From positions 6,415,501 through 6,479,500 of the forward strand of contig NZ_CP163520.1 in NCBI RefSeq assembly GCF_041080675.1: DNA of 64,000 nucleotides, written 5' to 3'. Below, piece after piece: positions 54,768 through 62,646 of this stretch. The stretch comes from Streptomyces sp. cg36 (GTDB lineage Bacteria > Actinomycetota > Actinomycetes > Streptomycetales > Streptomycetaceae). The notes under the pieces are model-generated. The model worked only from the letters and a program-made list of their open reading frames with translations. It was not told the origin of the DNA and ran no database searches. The position numbers and the translations under genes are program-made. Every line of letters begins with the position of its first letter. Positions within the stretch are counted from its first letter, which is position 1.

Positions 54768-54938
54768 GGCGCTGTGTGCGCCGTCGGCCCTGCCGCGGAG
54801 TGACGGGCAGTTCGGCAGGACCGGCGGCGCCGGGAGCGGGCCGCCGCACTGTACGAGGGGGAGCCGGCGACCCACTGCGCCCCTGTGGAGAGGCAGTTCA
54901 GTCAAGCGGGCGCCGCATCGGGGCGGCAGAGTGCGCGA

Positions 54939-54976
54939 CGCATAAATGCGAGTACTCCCTTCACACCCCGTGTGAA
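54939..54976. promoter_or_regulatory. Bipartite palindromic element, copy 1
   Basis: CGCATAAATGCG (54939-54950), an 11-nt spacer and TTCACACCCCGTGTGAA (54960-54976, overlapping the spacer by two bases) form two adjacent palindromes. A TACGCT -10-like box at 54988-54993 and ATG 55011 follow, so the second palindrome covers the -35 region of the NsdA-like gene. The same pair with the same spacing recurs at 57306-57341. The spacer 54768-54938 holds nothing else I recognise. Confidence 0.65.
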
Positions 54977-55010
54977 CCCGCCTCCTCTACGCTGGGCAAC
55001 GGAGGCCCTC

Positions 55011-56351
55011 ATGCAGCCGAACACCCTGCTCGACGCGCTGGTCGACGAGGCCGGCATCTCCAACGCCGGGCTGGCCGCCCATGTGAACCAGGCCGGCCGC
55101 GCCAGAGGGCTGGCGCTGCGGTACGAACACACCGCCGTGGCGCGGTGGTTGAAGGGCCAGCGCCCGCGCGGCCAGGTGCCCGACCTGCTCTGCGAGGTGC
55201 TGGCGGCCCGGCTGCACCGGCCGGTCACTCTGGACGACATCGGGCTCGGCGTGCCCGGTGAGCCGGCCGCGCCGGTCGGCTCACCGCTGGCCGGGTTCGT
55301 GGAGCGGGCCACCGCCCTGTGGCGCTCCGACGAGCAGCAGCGCCCGCACATACTGGGCGCCGCCGCCGTCACCGGGACCCCCGCGGTGATGCCGGTGTGG
55401 GAGTGGGAGAACCCGCCGGAGGACACCGATGTGTCCCGGCACGGCCAGACGGCGGTGAGCGAGGGCGACATCGAGATGCTGCGGGCGGCCCGCGCGCACT
55501 ACGAGCTGATGTACCGCAAGGCGGGCGGCATCGCCACCCGCTCGCGCATCGTGGGCTTCCTCAACTCCGAGACCGCGCCGCTGCTGCGCGGCTGCTACAC
55601 CGACGAGACCGGCCGCCAGCTGCACCGCGCGACCGGGGGCCTGGTGGCGATCGCCGGGATCTGCGCCTACGACTCCAACGCCCAGGGCCTGGCCCAGCGC
55701 TACTTCCACCAGGCGCTGCGGCTGGCCAAGGCGAGCGGGGACCGGGGGCTCGGCGCCTATGTGATCGCGCTGCTGGTCAACCAGTCGCTGTTCATGCGGG
55801 ACTACCGCCAGGCGGTCGCCTTCGCGGAGGCGGCGCTGCGGGCGGCGGGCCACCAGCTCACCCCGGCGCTGGCCGCCGATCTGCACGCGATGCAGGCCAA
55901 GGCGTACGCCCATCTCGGCGACGGGCGCAGCGCGCTCGCCGCGATCCGGGGCGCCGAGGCCGCGGCCGAGCGGATCCGGCCCAAGAACGAACCCGCCGAG
56001 ACCGGCTACGTCCAGCCGGGCCTGGTCAACGTCCAGGTGGCGGAGGCCCTGCTGCGGCTCGGCGATCTGCCGGCCGCGCGCGAGCAGGCGGGACTGGCGG
56101 CGCACGCCCCCTCGCACGACCGGGGCAGAGTGCACCGGCTGGCGATGCTGGCGCAGATCGAGCTGCGGCAGGGCGAGGTGGACCGGGCCGTCGCGACGGC
56201 GGTCGAGATGGCCGAGCGGGCCCGGGGGATGGAGTCGCAGCGGTTGCGCGACCGGTTGCGCGTCGTACGCGAGCATCTGGTCGAGAGCGGTTGCGCCCGC
56301 GCCGAGGAAGCCGCCGAGCTGATCGACGGGGCACTGCGCGTTCCTCTGTGA
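55011..56351 (+). CDS. NsdA-like regulator with TPR-type helical repeats
   Basis: 446 aa from ATG 55011 with GGAGG at 55001-55005; the longer frame upstream runs through the promoter. The N-terminal 80 residues (LLDALVDEAGISNAGLAAHV, HTAVARWLKGQRPRGQVPDLL) form a divergent helix-turn-helix. About 160-440 is a series of TPR-like helical pairs. The family includes Streptomyces NsdA, a negative regulator of differentiation and antibiotic production. The exact function here is inferred from family and the developmental context. Confidence 0.85.
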   Translation: MQPNTLLDALVDEAGISNAGLAAHVNQAGRARGLALRYEHTAVARWLKGQRPRGQVPDLLCEVLAARLHRPVTLDDIGLGVPGEPAAPVGSPLAGFVERATALWRSDEQQRPHILGAAAVTGTPAVMPVWEWENPPEDTDVSRHGQTAVSEGDIEMLRAARAHYELMYRKAGGIATRSRIVGFLNSETAPLLRGCYTDETGRQLHRATGGLVAIAGICAYDSNAQGLAQRYFHQALRLAKASGDRGLGAYVIALLVNQSLFMRDYRQAVAFAEAALRAAGHQLTPALAADLHAMQAKAYAHLGDGRSALAAIRGAEAAAERIRPKNEPAETGYVQPGLVNVQVAEALLRLGDLPAAREQAGLAAHAPSHDRGRVHRLAMLAQIELRQGEVDRAVATAVEMAERARGMESQRLRDRLRVVREHLVESGCARAEEAAELIDGALRVPL

Positions 56352-56370
56352 GCGCGCGCCTGCTGCGATA

Positions 56371-56398
56371 TTGCCATCTACTCGTCGGAAGGTGGCAA
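56371..56398 (+). promoter_or_regulatory. Hairpin that covers the Nudix ribosome site
   Basis: TTGCCATCT (56371-56379) can pair with AGGTGGCAA (56390-56398) as a 9-bp stem with one G-U pair and a 10-nt loop. The right arm is the ribosome site of the Nudix gene at 56403, so folding would hide it. The same sequence is also a DNA inverted repeat and could be an operator. Confidence 0.5.
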
Positions 56399-56402
56399 AA
56401 AC

Positions 56403-56939
56403 GTGCAGTGGACGAACCTGAATGAACAAACTGTGTATGAGAACCGCTGGTTCCGGGTCAATCTCGCCGACGTCGTCCTCCCGGACGGGCGGCACCTCGA
56501 CCACTTCCTGATCCGCCTGCGCCCGGTCGCCGTGGCGACCGCCGTCAACGAGGCCAACGAGGTCCTGCTGCTGTGGCGGCACCGGTTCATCACCGACAGC
56601 TGGGGCTGGGAGCTGGCCGCCGGAGTCGTCGAGGACGGCGAGGACATCGAGGCCGCCGCGGCCCGCGAGATGGAGGAGGAGACCGGGTGGCGGCCGGGCC
56701 CCCTGCGCCCGCTCCTCACCGTCGAGCCCGCCAACGGTCTCATCGACGCCCGGCACCACCTCTACTGGTCGGAGTCGGCCGAGTACATCGGGCACCCCGA
56801 GGACGACTTCGAGTCCTCGCGGCGCGAGTGGATACCGCTCAAGCTGGTGCCCGACATGATCGCCCGGGGCGAGGTCCCGGCCGCCAACATGGCGGCCGGA
56901 CTCCTGCTGCTGCACCATCTGCGGCTCGGCGACGGCTGA
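56403..56939 (+). CDS. Nudix hydrolase
   Basis: 178 aa from GTG 56403. The Nudix box spans about 74-96 (GVVEDGEDIEAAAAREMEEETGW) and is complete, with REMEEE as metal ligands. The surrounding fold, with FLIRLRPVAVATAVN before the box and a late acidic loop, resembles ADP-ribose or other NDP-sugar pyrophosphatases. It follows the NsdA-like gene by 51 bp and may be co-transcribed with it. Confidence 0.9.
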   Translation: MQWTNLNEQTVYENRWFRVNLADVVLPDGRHLDHFLIRLRPVAVATAVNEANEVLLLWRHRFITDSWGWELAAGVVEDGEDIEAAAAREMEEETGWRPGPLRPLLTVEPANGLIDARHHLYWSESAEYIGHPEDDFESSRREWIPLKLVPDMIARGEVPAANMAAGLLLLHHLRLGDG

Positions 56940-56956
56940 CCTCGGCCGTCACCGGC

Positions 56957-57214
56957 TCACCGCCCCAGCGCCTGCCACACCGCCACGGTGAGTGCGCCGA
57001 GGGCGGTGAGCGCCGTGATGGCGGGCAGTGGCCACCTCGTGTGCTCCAGGGACGCGACGCGCACGCCCAGTTCGGTCAGTTCGCGCTCGCTCTGATCGTC
57101 GCGGTGGGTGAGCAGGGTGACCTGCCCGTCGATACGGGCGAGGCCCACTTCCAGGGAACGGCGTAACTCGAACAGTTCGTCGACGGCCATCGGGAGGCCG
57201 GGGTCGCTCGGCAC
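56957..57214 (-). CDS. Small coiled-coil membrane protein with TTA codon
   Basis: 85 aa from GTG 57214, chosen because AAGGAG lies 8 nt upstream on the minus strand; ATG 57190 is an internal alternative. A predicted coiled coil (about 12-55, ELFELRRSLEVGLARIDGQ) is followed by one TM helix (about 62-80) at the C-terminus. Leu17 is encoded by TTA (plus-strand 57164-57166), so it is probably bldA-dependent. Upstream lie a TTGACT/AGTCAA repeat and the second bipartite element. Function unknown. Confidence 0.75.
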   Translation of the reverse strand: MPSDPGLPMAVDELFELRRSLEVGLARIDGQVTLLTHRDDQSERELTELGVRVASLEHTRWPLPAITALTALGALTVAVWQALGR

Positions 57215-57247
57215 GGCGAGGCTCCTTGTCGTTGTGGCGGAGTGCCA

Positions 57248-57270
57248 TTGACTTTTCGACAGGGAGTCAA
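57248..57270. promoter_or_regulatory. TTGACT/AGTCAA inverted repeat
   Basis: TTGACT (57248-57253) and AGTCAA (57265-57270) are 11 bp apart, between the bipartite element and the start of the small membrane protein gene. On the minus strand one arm also resembles a -35 box. It is operator-like; the protein is unknown. Confidence 0.45.
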
Positions 57271-57305
57271 CTCGCCCTGATCCAGGGGCGGGAGAGTGTG
57301 CGTCA

Positions 57306-57341
57306 CGCATATGCGGGCTCGCCGCGCACACCCGGTGTGAA
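57306..57341. promoter_or_regulatory. Bipartite palindromic element, copy 2
   Basis: CGCATATGCG (57306-57315), 11 nt, then CACACCCGGTGTGAA (57327-57341). Relative to copy 1 it keeps the CGCAT..ATGCG palindrome, the 11-nt spacing to CACAC, and the 13-nt CACACCC(C/G)GTGTG palindrome followed by AA. It lies 91 nt upstream of the minus-strand small membrane protein. The rest of 57215-57464 holds a terminator but no gene. Confidence 0.65.
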
Positions 57342-57346
57342 ACGGA

Positions 57347-57380
57347 CGGGCCCGGTCCTCGTACGGAGGAGCCGGGCCCG
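57347..57380 (-). terminator. Terminator of the 3-hydroxyacyl-CoA dehydrogenase gene
   Basis: CGGGCCCGG plus TCCTC pairs with GAGGA plus CCGGGCCCG across a 4-nt loop region, with one bulged base. It lies 85 bp after the minus-strand stop. Confidence 0.65.
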
Positions 57381-57464
57381 GCTGCGGTGACGGGCGCCGC
57401 GGGGGTGCGCAAGCGGACGTACGCGGGCGTACCCACGCGGGCGTACGCGCTCAGGCGCAGGTGG

Positions 57465-58337
57465 TCAGGCGTACGTGTAGAAACCGGATCCGGTCTTGCG
57501 GCCCAGGCGCCCCGCGTCCACCATCCGCTGGAGCAGCGGCGGCGCCGCGTACAGCGGCTCCTTGAACTCGTCGTACATCGAGTCCGCGACCGAGGCCACG
57601 GTGTCCAGGCCGATCAGGTCGCTCAGCTTGAGCGGACCCATCGGGTGGGCGCAGCCCAGCTCCATGCCGTTGTCGATGTCCTCGCGGCTGGCGATGCCCG
57701 ACTCGAACATCCGGATCGCCGAGAGGAGGTAGGGGATGAGCAGTGCGTTGACCACGAAGCCCGAGCGGTCCTGGGCGCGGATCGCGTGCTTGCCCAGCAC
57801 CTTCTCCACCATGGCCTGGGCGCGCGAGATGGTGCCCTCGGAGGTGGTGAGCGCCGGGATGAGCTCGACGAGCTTCTGGACCGGCGCCGGGTTGAAGAAG
57901 TGGATGCCGATGACCTGGTCCGGCCGCGAGGTGGCGACCGCCAGCTTCACCAGCGGGATGGAGGAGGTGTTGGAGGCGAGGATCGCGTCCGGGCGGGTCA
58001 CCACCTGGTCGAGGATCTGGAAGATCTCGGTCTTGACCTGCTCGTTCTCCACGACCGCCTCGATGACGAGATCGCGGTCGGCGAACTCGCCCAGGTCGGT
58101 GGTGAAGCTGAGGCGGGCGAGGGTGGCGTCCCGCTCCTCCTCGGTGATCTTGCCGCGCTCGGCCGCCTTCGACAGGGAGTTGTGCAGCCGGGTGCGGCCG
58201 ATCTCCAGCGCCTCACCGGTGGTCTCGGCGACCTTCACGTCCAGGCCGCTGCGGGCGCAGACCTCCGCGATGCCGGCCCCCATCTGGCCGCAGCCCACCA
58301 CTCCGACGCGTGCAATATCTCCCGTAGGGCCCGTCAC
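57465..58337 (-). CDS. 3-hydroxybutyryl-CoA dehydrogenase
   Basis: 290 aa from GTG 58337, with GAAAGG upstream on the minus strand. It reduces acetoacetyl-CoA or oxidises 3-hydroxybutyryl-CoA with NAD(P). The Rossmann motif VGVVGCGQMGAGIAE is at the N-terminus, and the catalytic His lies in GIHFFNPAP. The C-terminal helical domain (GFVVNALLIPYL) is typical. In streptomycetes such enzymes feed polyketide precursor and fatty acid metabolism. Monocistronic. Confidence 0.93.
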   Translation of the reverse strand: MTGPTGDIARVGVVGCGQMGAGIAEVCARSGLDVKVAETTGEALEIGRTRLHNSLSKAAERGKITEEERDATLARLSFTTDLGEFADRDLVIEAVVENEQVKTEIFQILDQVVTRPDAILASNTSSIPLVKLAVATSRPDQVIGIHFFNPAPVQKLVELIPALTTSEGTISRAQAMVEKVLGKHAIRAQDRSGFVVNALLIPYLLSAIRMFESGIASREDIDNGMELGCAHPMGPLKLSDLIGLDTVASVADSMYDEFKEPLYAAPPLLQRMVDAGRLGRKTGSGFYTYA

Positions 58338-58502
58338 ATCGCTGCCTTTCGCTTCTGACAGAAAAGTCCTGGCGGGTCTCCCGTGTGATTCCGGCGCCCG
58401 TCCCGGCCCACGACGTTACTCCGCGCCTGCGTGTGGATCACGGGGTGGGGCGGGCATGCTGTGCGCAACACCGGACATTCGAGGCGACGAGGGGGTCGTC
58501 AA

Positions 58503-59774
58503 GTGGGACGGATCACTCGACGGGGGCTGCTGGCGGGAACCCTGGCAGCCGGTACGGCAGGAGCGGTGAACGGCCTGGTCACCGGGGATGCGCAGGCATC
58601 CGGAAGGGCGGCGCCGAGCCCCGGCGCGGGCCGGCCGTGGCACCCGCCCAGACCCCTGGAGTTCCGCGGCATGTGGCTGGCCACGGTGTCCAACCTCGAC
58701 TGGCCCTCACAACCGGGTCTCACCCCCGCCCAGCAGGAGGCCGAGCTCCTGGCGCACCTGGACCGGGCGGCCGACCGCAGGCTCAACGTGGTGGCCCTCC
58801 AGGTGCGCCCCACCGCCGACGCCCTGTGGCCGTCCCCGTACGAGCCGTGGAGCCAGTACCTCAGCGGCGAGCAGGGCCGGGACCCGGGCTGGGACCCGCT
58901 GGGCACCGCCGTGCGCGAGGCGCACCGGCGCCGCCTGGAGCTGCACGCCTGGTTCAACCCCTACCGGGTGGCCAACCACACCGACCTCTCCCGCCTGGTC
59001 CCCACCCACCCCGCGCGGCTGCACCCCGACTGGGTCGTGGCGTACGGCGGGAAGCTCTACTACAACCCGGGGATCCCCGAGGTCCGCAGGTTCGTGCAGG
59101 ACGCCATGCTCGACGCGGTCGCGCGCTACGACGTGGACGCGGTGCACTGGGACGACTACTTCTATCCGTACCCGGTGGCCGGCCAGACCTTCGCCGACGA
59201 CGACGCCTACGCCCGCTACGGCGCGGGCTTCCCGGACCGGAACGCCTGGCGGCGCGACAACATCGACAAGCTGGTGCGGGAGACGGCGGCCCGGATCAAG
59301 CAGCTCCGGGGCCGGGTGAAGTTCGGGATCAGCCCGTTCGCGGTGTGGCGCAACGCGGCGACCGACCCGCTCGGCTCGCCCACCACGGCCGGTGTGCAGA
59401 CCTACGACGACCTGCACGCCGACACCCGCAAGTGGGTGCGCGAGCACTGGATCGACTACATCTGCCCGCAGGTGTACTGGAACATCGGCTTCGCCGCCGC
59501 CGACTACGCCAAGCTGGTGCCCTGGTGGGACGCGGTCGCCCGGGGCAGCGGCACCCAGTTGATCGTCGGCGAGGCGCTCTACAAGGCGGGCGACCCGGCG
59601 CAGCCCGCCGCCTGGCAGGACCCGGCGGAGCTGTCCCGGCACCTCACGCTCGCACGGAAGTACCCCTCCGTGCGGGGCCACTGCTTCTTCTCGGCGAAGA
59701 ACGTGGCCCTGGACCCGATCGGCGCCATGGCACGGGTGGTCGCGGACCACTACCCCGGACGGGTGCGGCCCTGA
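58503..59774 (+). CDS. Tat-exported GH10-like glycosidase (family DUF187/GHL10)
   Basis: 423 aa from GTG 58503 (GAGGGGG upstream). The signal is twin-arginine: ITRRGLLAGTLAAG, so the protein should leave through TatABC folded. The barrel shows FRGMWLATVSNLDWP at the start, DAVHWDDYFYPYP with the acidic pair at the active site, and YICPQVYWN. Related proteins are putative glycoside hydrolases that may act on cell wall glycans. No carbohydrate genes are next to it. Confidence 0.9.
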   Translation: MGRITRRGLLAGTLAAGTAGAVNGLVTGDAQASGRAAPSPGAGRPWHPPRPLEFRGMWLATVSNLDWPSQPGLTPAQQEAELLAHLDRAADRRLNVVALQVRPTADALWPSPYEPWSQYLSGEQGRDPGWDPLGTAVREAHRRRLELHAWFNPYRVANHTDLSRLVPTHPARLHPDWVVAYGGKLYYNPGIPEVRRFVQDAMLDAVARYDVDAVHWDDYFYPYPVAGQTFADDDAYARYGAGFPDRNAWRRDNIDKLVRETAARIKQLRGRVKFGISPFAVWRNAATDPLGSPTTAGVQTYDDLHADTRKWVREHWIDYICPQVYWNIGFAAADYAKLVPWWDAVARGSGTQLIVGEALYKAGDPAQPAAWQDPAELSRHLTLARKYPSVRGHCFFSAKNVALDPIGAMARVVADHYPGRVRP

Positions 59775-59783
59775 CCGCGCCGG

Positions 59784-59975
59784 CTACTCCTGCGCCGGGG
59801 GCTGGACGACGGTGTCCGGCCCCGGGGACATCAGGGTCTCGTGCCCGTCCGCGAAGCGGACCCGGTACGGCGGGGTCCCATTGGGGCCCAGCACCTCGAT
59901 GACCTCCGCGCTCCGGTCTTGCTGCCCCACGGTTCTGCCGTGGACCAGCAGCCGGTCGCCCACACTGGCTCGCAT
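59784..59975 (-). CDS. DUF1918 protein
   Basis: 63 aa starting MRASVGDRLLVHGRTVGQ and containing RSAEVIEVLGPNGTPPYRVRF and DGHETLMSPGPD, the family hallmarks. It has a small SH3-like barrel and unknown function. On the minus strand a TAGACT box ends 7 nt before the ATG: probably leaderless. Confidence 0.9.
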   Translation of the reverse strand: MRASVGDRLLVHGRTVGQQDRSAEVIEVLGPNGTPPYRVRFADGHETLMSPGPDTVVQPPAQE

Positions 59976-60048
59976 GCGCCCAAGTCTAGGGCGGACAGGG
60001 CGAGTTGGACCCCGACCGGGTACCGGGCGCGGCGCGGCCGGGGCGGTT

Positions 60049-61011
60049 TCAGGCCGCCGCCCGCTGGGTCACGGCGATGCAGACGAGCACCCCGGCGGCG
60101 GCCAGCGGGGCGGCCGGCGAGAGGTGCTCGCCCAGCAGCAGGACCGCCCAGACGAGGGTGAGCAGCGGCTGCGCCAGCTGGAGCTGGCTCGCCCGGGGCA
60201 CCCCGATGGCGGCCATGCCCCGGTACCAGACGTACAGCCCGGCGAACTGCGACCCGGCCGCCACCCACAGCACCCCGAGGACGCCGTGCGCGTTCAGATG
60301 GACCGGCTCGGCGGCGAGGGCCGACGCCGAGCCGAGGACGGCGAGCGGCAGCGTGAGGACCAGCGCCCAGCCGATCACCTGCCACCCCGGCATCTCCCGG
60401 GCCAGGCGCCCGCCCTCGGTGTATCCGGCGGCGCAGATCAGCAGCGCGCCGAAGAGGTAGAGGTCGCCGGTGGAGAGGGCGCCGCCGCTCTGCTGGACGG
60501 TGAAGGCGAGCACCACCGCGGCTCCGGCCAGCGCGGCGGCCCAGAAGGCGCGGGAGGGGCGGCGGCCGGTCCGCAGGGCCGAGAGCGCGGCCGTGGTCAG
60601 CGGCAGCAGGCCCACGACCACGGCCGCGTGCGAGGTGGTGGACGTGCGCAGGGCCAGGGTGGTCAGCAGCGGGAAGCCGACCACGGTTCCGGCCGCGACC
60701 ACGGCGAGGCCCGCCCAGTGCCGCCGCTCCGGCAGGGCCACCCGGCCCGCCAGCAGGAACGCGCCCGCGATCACTCCGGCGAGCAGGCAGCGGACGGCGA
60801 CCAGCGACCACGGCCCGAAGCTCTCCAGGCCCCAGGCGGTGGCGGGGAAGGTCAGCGAGAAGGCGACGACCCCGAGCCCGGCGAGCAGGGTGCCCTGCCG
60901 GGCGGCGGCCGGGGCCGGGGCGGCGTCCGGCGCGGTGGCCGGGGCGGCGGTCTCACCGCGGCCGGTGACCGCTATCGACTTCGAGGCGGTAGCGCTATTC
61001 TGTCCTGTCAT
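60049..61011 (-). CDS. EamA/DMT-family transporter
   Basis: 320 aa with ten TM helices in two EamA repeats, the first starting LAGLGVVAFSLTFPATAWGLE. A roughly 40-residue Ala/Pro-rich N-terminus is cytoplasmic. The substrate is probably an amino acid or vitamin precursor, by analogy with MocR-linked exporters. Its ATG (61009-61011) overlaps the ATG of the MocR gene on the other strand. Confidence 0.88.
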   Translation of the reverse strand: MTGQNSATASKSIAVTGRGETAAPATAPDAAPAPAAARQGTLLAGLGVVAFSLTFPATAWGLESFGPWSLVAVRCLLAGVIAGAFLLAGRVALPERRHWAGLAVVAAGTVVGFPLLTTLALRTSTTSHAAVVVGLLPLTTAALSALRTGRRPSRAFWAAALAGAAVVLAFTVQQSGGALSTGDLYLFGALLICAAGYTEGGRLAREMPGWQVIGWALVLTLPLAVLGSASALAAEPVHLNAHGVLGVLWVAAGSQFAGLYVWYRGMAAIGVPRASQLQLAQPLLTLVWAVLLLGEHLSPAAPLAAAGVLVCIAVTQRAAA

Positions 61012-61022
61012 GCAAGAGCGTA
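60996..61022. promoter_or_regulatory. Back-to-back promoters inside each other's coding start
   Basis: On the plus strand TATTCT (60996-61001) lies 8 nt before the MocR ATG at 61010. On the minus strand TACGCT (plus-strand 61017-61022) lies 5 nt before the EamA ATG at 61011. A direct repeat CTGTCCTGTC (61000-61009) sits between them and may be a MocR site. Each promoter is thus inside the first codons of the other gene. Confidence 0.6.
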
Positions 61023-62449
61023 GCAGTGTGGCCGAACTGGCAAACAGCCTCAGAGATGAGCTCGACCGCTACTCGGTGGGTGGAAAGCTGCCGTCCAGCC
61101 GTGCGCTCGTCGAGCGCTACCGCGTCTCCCCGGTCACGGTCTCGCGCGCGCTCGCCCAGCTCGCCGCCGAGGGCCTGGTGGTGACCCGGCCGGGCGCCGG
61201 AGTCTTCCGCGCCGAACCCCGCGCCGCCGCCGCCCGCCCCGGCGACACCTCCTGGCAGGAGGTCGCCCTGAGCGCCGACGCCGCCACCGAGCTGGTGCCG
61301 CGCGCGGTCGACGCCTCCGGCGTGCTGGTCACCCTCGCCGTGCCGCCGCCCGAGGTCATCGAGTTCAGCGGCGGCTATCTCGCCCCCGCCCTCCAGCCCG
61401 AGCGCGCGATGGCCGCCGCCCTGGCGCGGGCCGGGCGCCGCCCGGGCGCCTGGGGACGCCCGCCCGCCGACGGCCTCGCCGAGCTGCGCGAGTGGTTCGC
61501 CCGCCAGATCGGCGGCACGGTCACCGCGGCCGAGGTGCTGATCTGCGCGGGCGGCCAGTCCGCGCTGACCACGGCGCTGCGCGCGCTCGCGCCGCCCGGC
61601 GCGCCCGTCCTGGTGGAGTCGCCCACCTACCCCGGCATGCTCGCGGTGGCCCGCGCCTCCGGATGCCGTCCGGTGCCGGTCCCGGCCGACACCGACGGGG
61701 TGCGCCCCGATCTGCTCGCCGAGGCGTTCCGGGCCACCGGCGCCCGCGTCCTGGTCAGCCAGCCCCTCTTCCAGAACCCGACCGGTGCGGTGCTCGCCCC
61801 GGCTCGGCGGGCCGAGGTGCTGCGGATCGCCCGTGCCGCCGGGGCGTTCGTGATCGAGGACGACTTCGCGCGGCTGCTCGTGCACGCCGACGCGGGACCG
61901 CTGCCCGCGCCGCTGGCGGCCGACGACCCGGACGGCGTCGTCGTGCACGTCCGCTCGCTCACCAAGGCGACCTCGCCGAGCCTGCGCGTCGGCGCGCTCG
62001 CCGCCCGGGGCCCGGTCCTGGAGCGGCTGCGCGCGATCCAGGTCGTCGACAGCTTCTTCGTGCCCCGCCCGCTCCAGGAGACCGCCCTCGAACTGGTCGG
62101 CTCCCCGGCGTGGCCGCGCCATCTGCGCGCGGTGGCCGCCGAGCTGGCCGCCCGCCGCCAGGCCATGGCGGCGGCCCTGGCCCAGCACCTGCCGGGGGTG
62201 GCGCTGCCGCACCTGCCGTCCGGCGGCTACCACCTGTGGCTGCGGCTGCCGGACGGCACGCCCGAGTCCGCGGTGGCCTCGGCCGCCCTGCGCCACGGCG
62301 TCGCCGTCGCCCCGGGCCGCCCCTACTTCAGCGCCGAACCCCCGGCCCCCCATCTGCGCCTCAGCTACGCGGGAGTGGCGGGCCGCTCCGAGATCGAGGA
62401 GGGGGTACGGCGGCTGCGGTCGGCGTACGACGAGGTGGGCGCGGGCTGA
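61010..62449 (+). CDS. MocR-type GntR regulator with aminotransferase-like domain
   Basis: 479 aa from ATG 61010. The N-terminal GntR winged helix (about 1-70) reads ELDRYSVGGKLPSSRALVERYRVSPVTVSRAL. The C-terminal class I aminotransferase-like domain (about 110-475) keeps the PLP lysine at Lys319 in SLTKATSPSLR and the NPTG loop at about 257-260. MocR proteins use PLP to sense amino compounds and usually control the neighbouring gene, here the EamA exporter. Confidence 0.92.
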   Translation: MQERSSVAELANSLRDELDRYSVGGKLPSSRALVERYRVSPVTVSRALAQLAAEGLVVTRPGAGVFRAEPRAAAARPGDTSWQEVALSADAATELVPRAVDASGVLVTLAVPPPEVIEFSGGYLAPALQPERAMAAALARAGRRPGAWGRPPADGLAELREWFARQIGGTVTAAEVLICAGGQSALTTALRALAPPGAPVLVESPTYPGMLAVARASGCRPVPVPADTDGVRPDLLAEAFRATGARVLVSQPLFQNPTGAVLAPARRAEVLRIARAAGAFVIEDDFARLLVHADAGPLPAPLAADDPDGVVVHVRSLTKATSPSLRVGALAARGPVLERLRAIQVVDSFFVPRPLQETALELVGSPAWPRHLRAVAAELAARRQAMAAALAQHLPGVALPHLPSGGYHLWLRLPDGTPESAVASAALRHGVAVAPGRPYFSAEPPAPHLRLSYAGVAGRSEIEEGVRRLRSAYDEVGAG

Positions 62450-62520
62450 CGGGGGCCCGGGCGTGCCGGGCCGGGCCTGCGGGGGCCCGGCCGGAGGGCG
62501 CGGACCGGGGCGGGCGGCCC

Positions 62521-62627
62521 GCGCCGACCGCGCGGAAAGCCTCGCGCACGGCCCGGCCGCTCGGCGCACCCTGCGCATCCCACCCGCTCAGCACGCGCCC
62601 CGCGCCGACCGCTCAGAAAGCCCCGCG
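62521..62627. repeat. Direct repeat, two copies 81 bp apart
   Basis: A stretch of about 27 bp starting GCGCCGACCG at 62521 recurs at 62602 with four mismatches. It lies in the otherwise gene-free, GC-rich 200-bp spacer after the MocR gene. Confidence 0.6.
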
Positions 62628-62646
62628 CCCCGTGCCCCCCGCCCGC

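Noticed and set aside
54885..55010. N-terminal extension of the NsdA-like protein
   Set aside because: The extension would run through the bipartite palindrome and promoter; GGAGG directly before ATG 55011 supports the shorter form.
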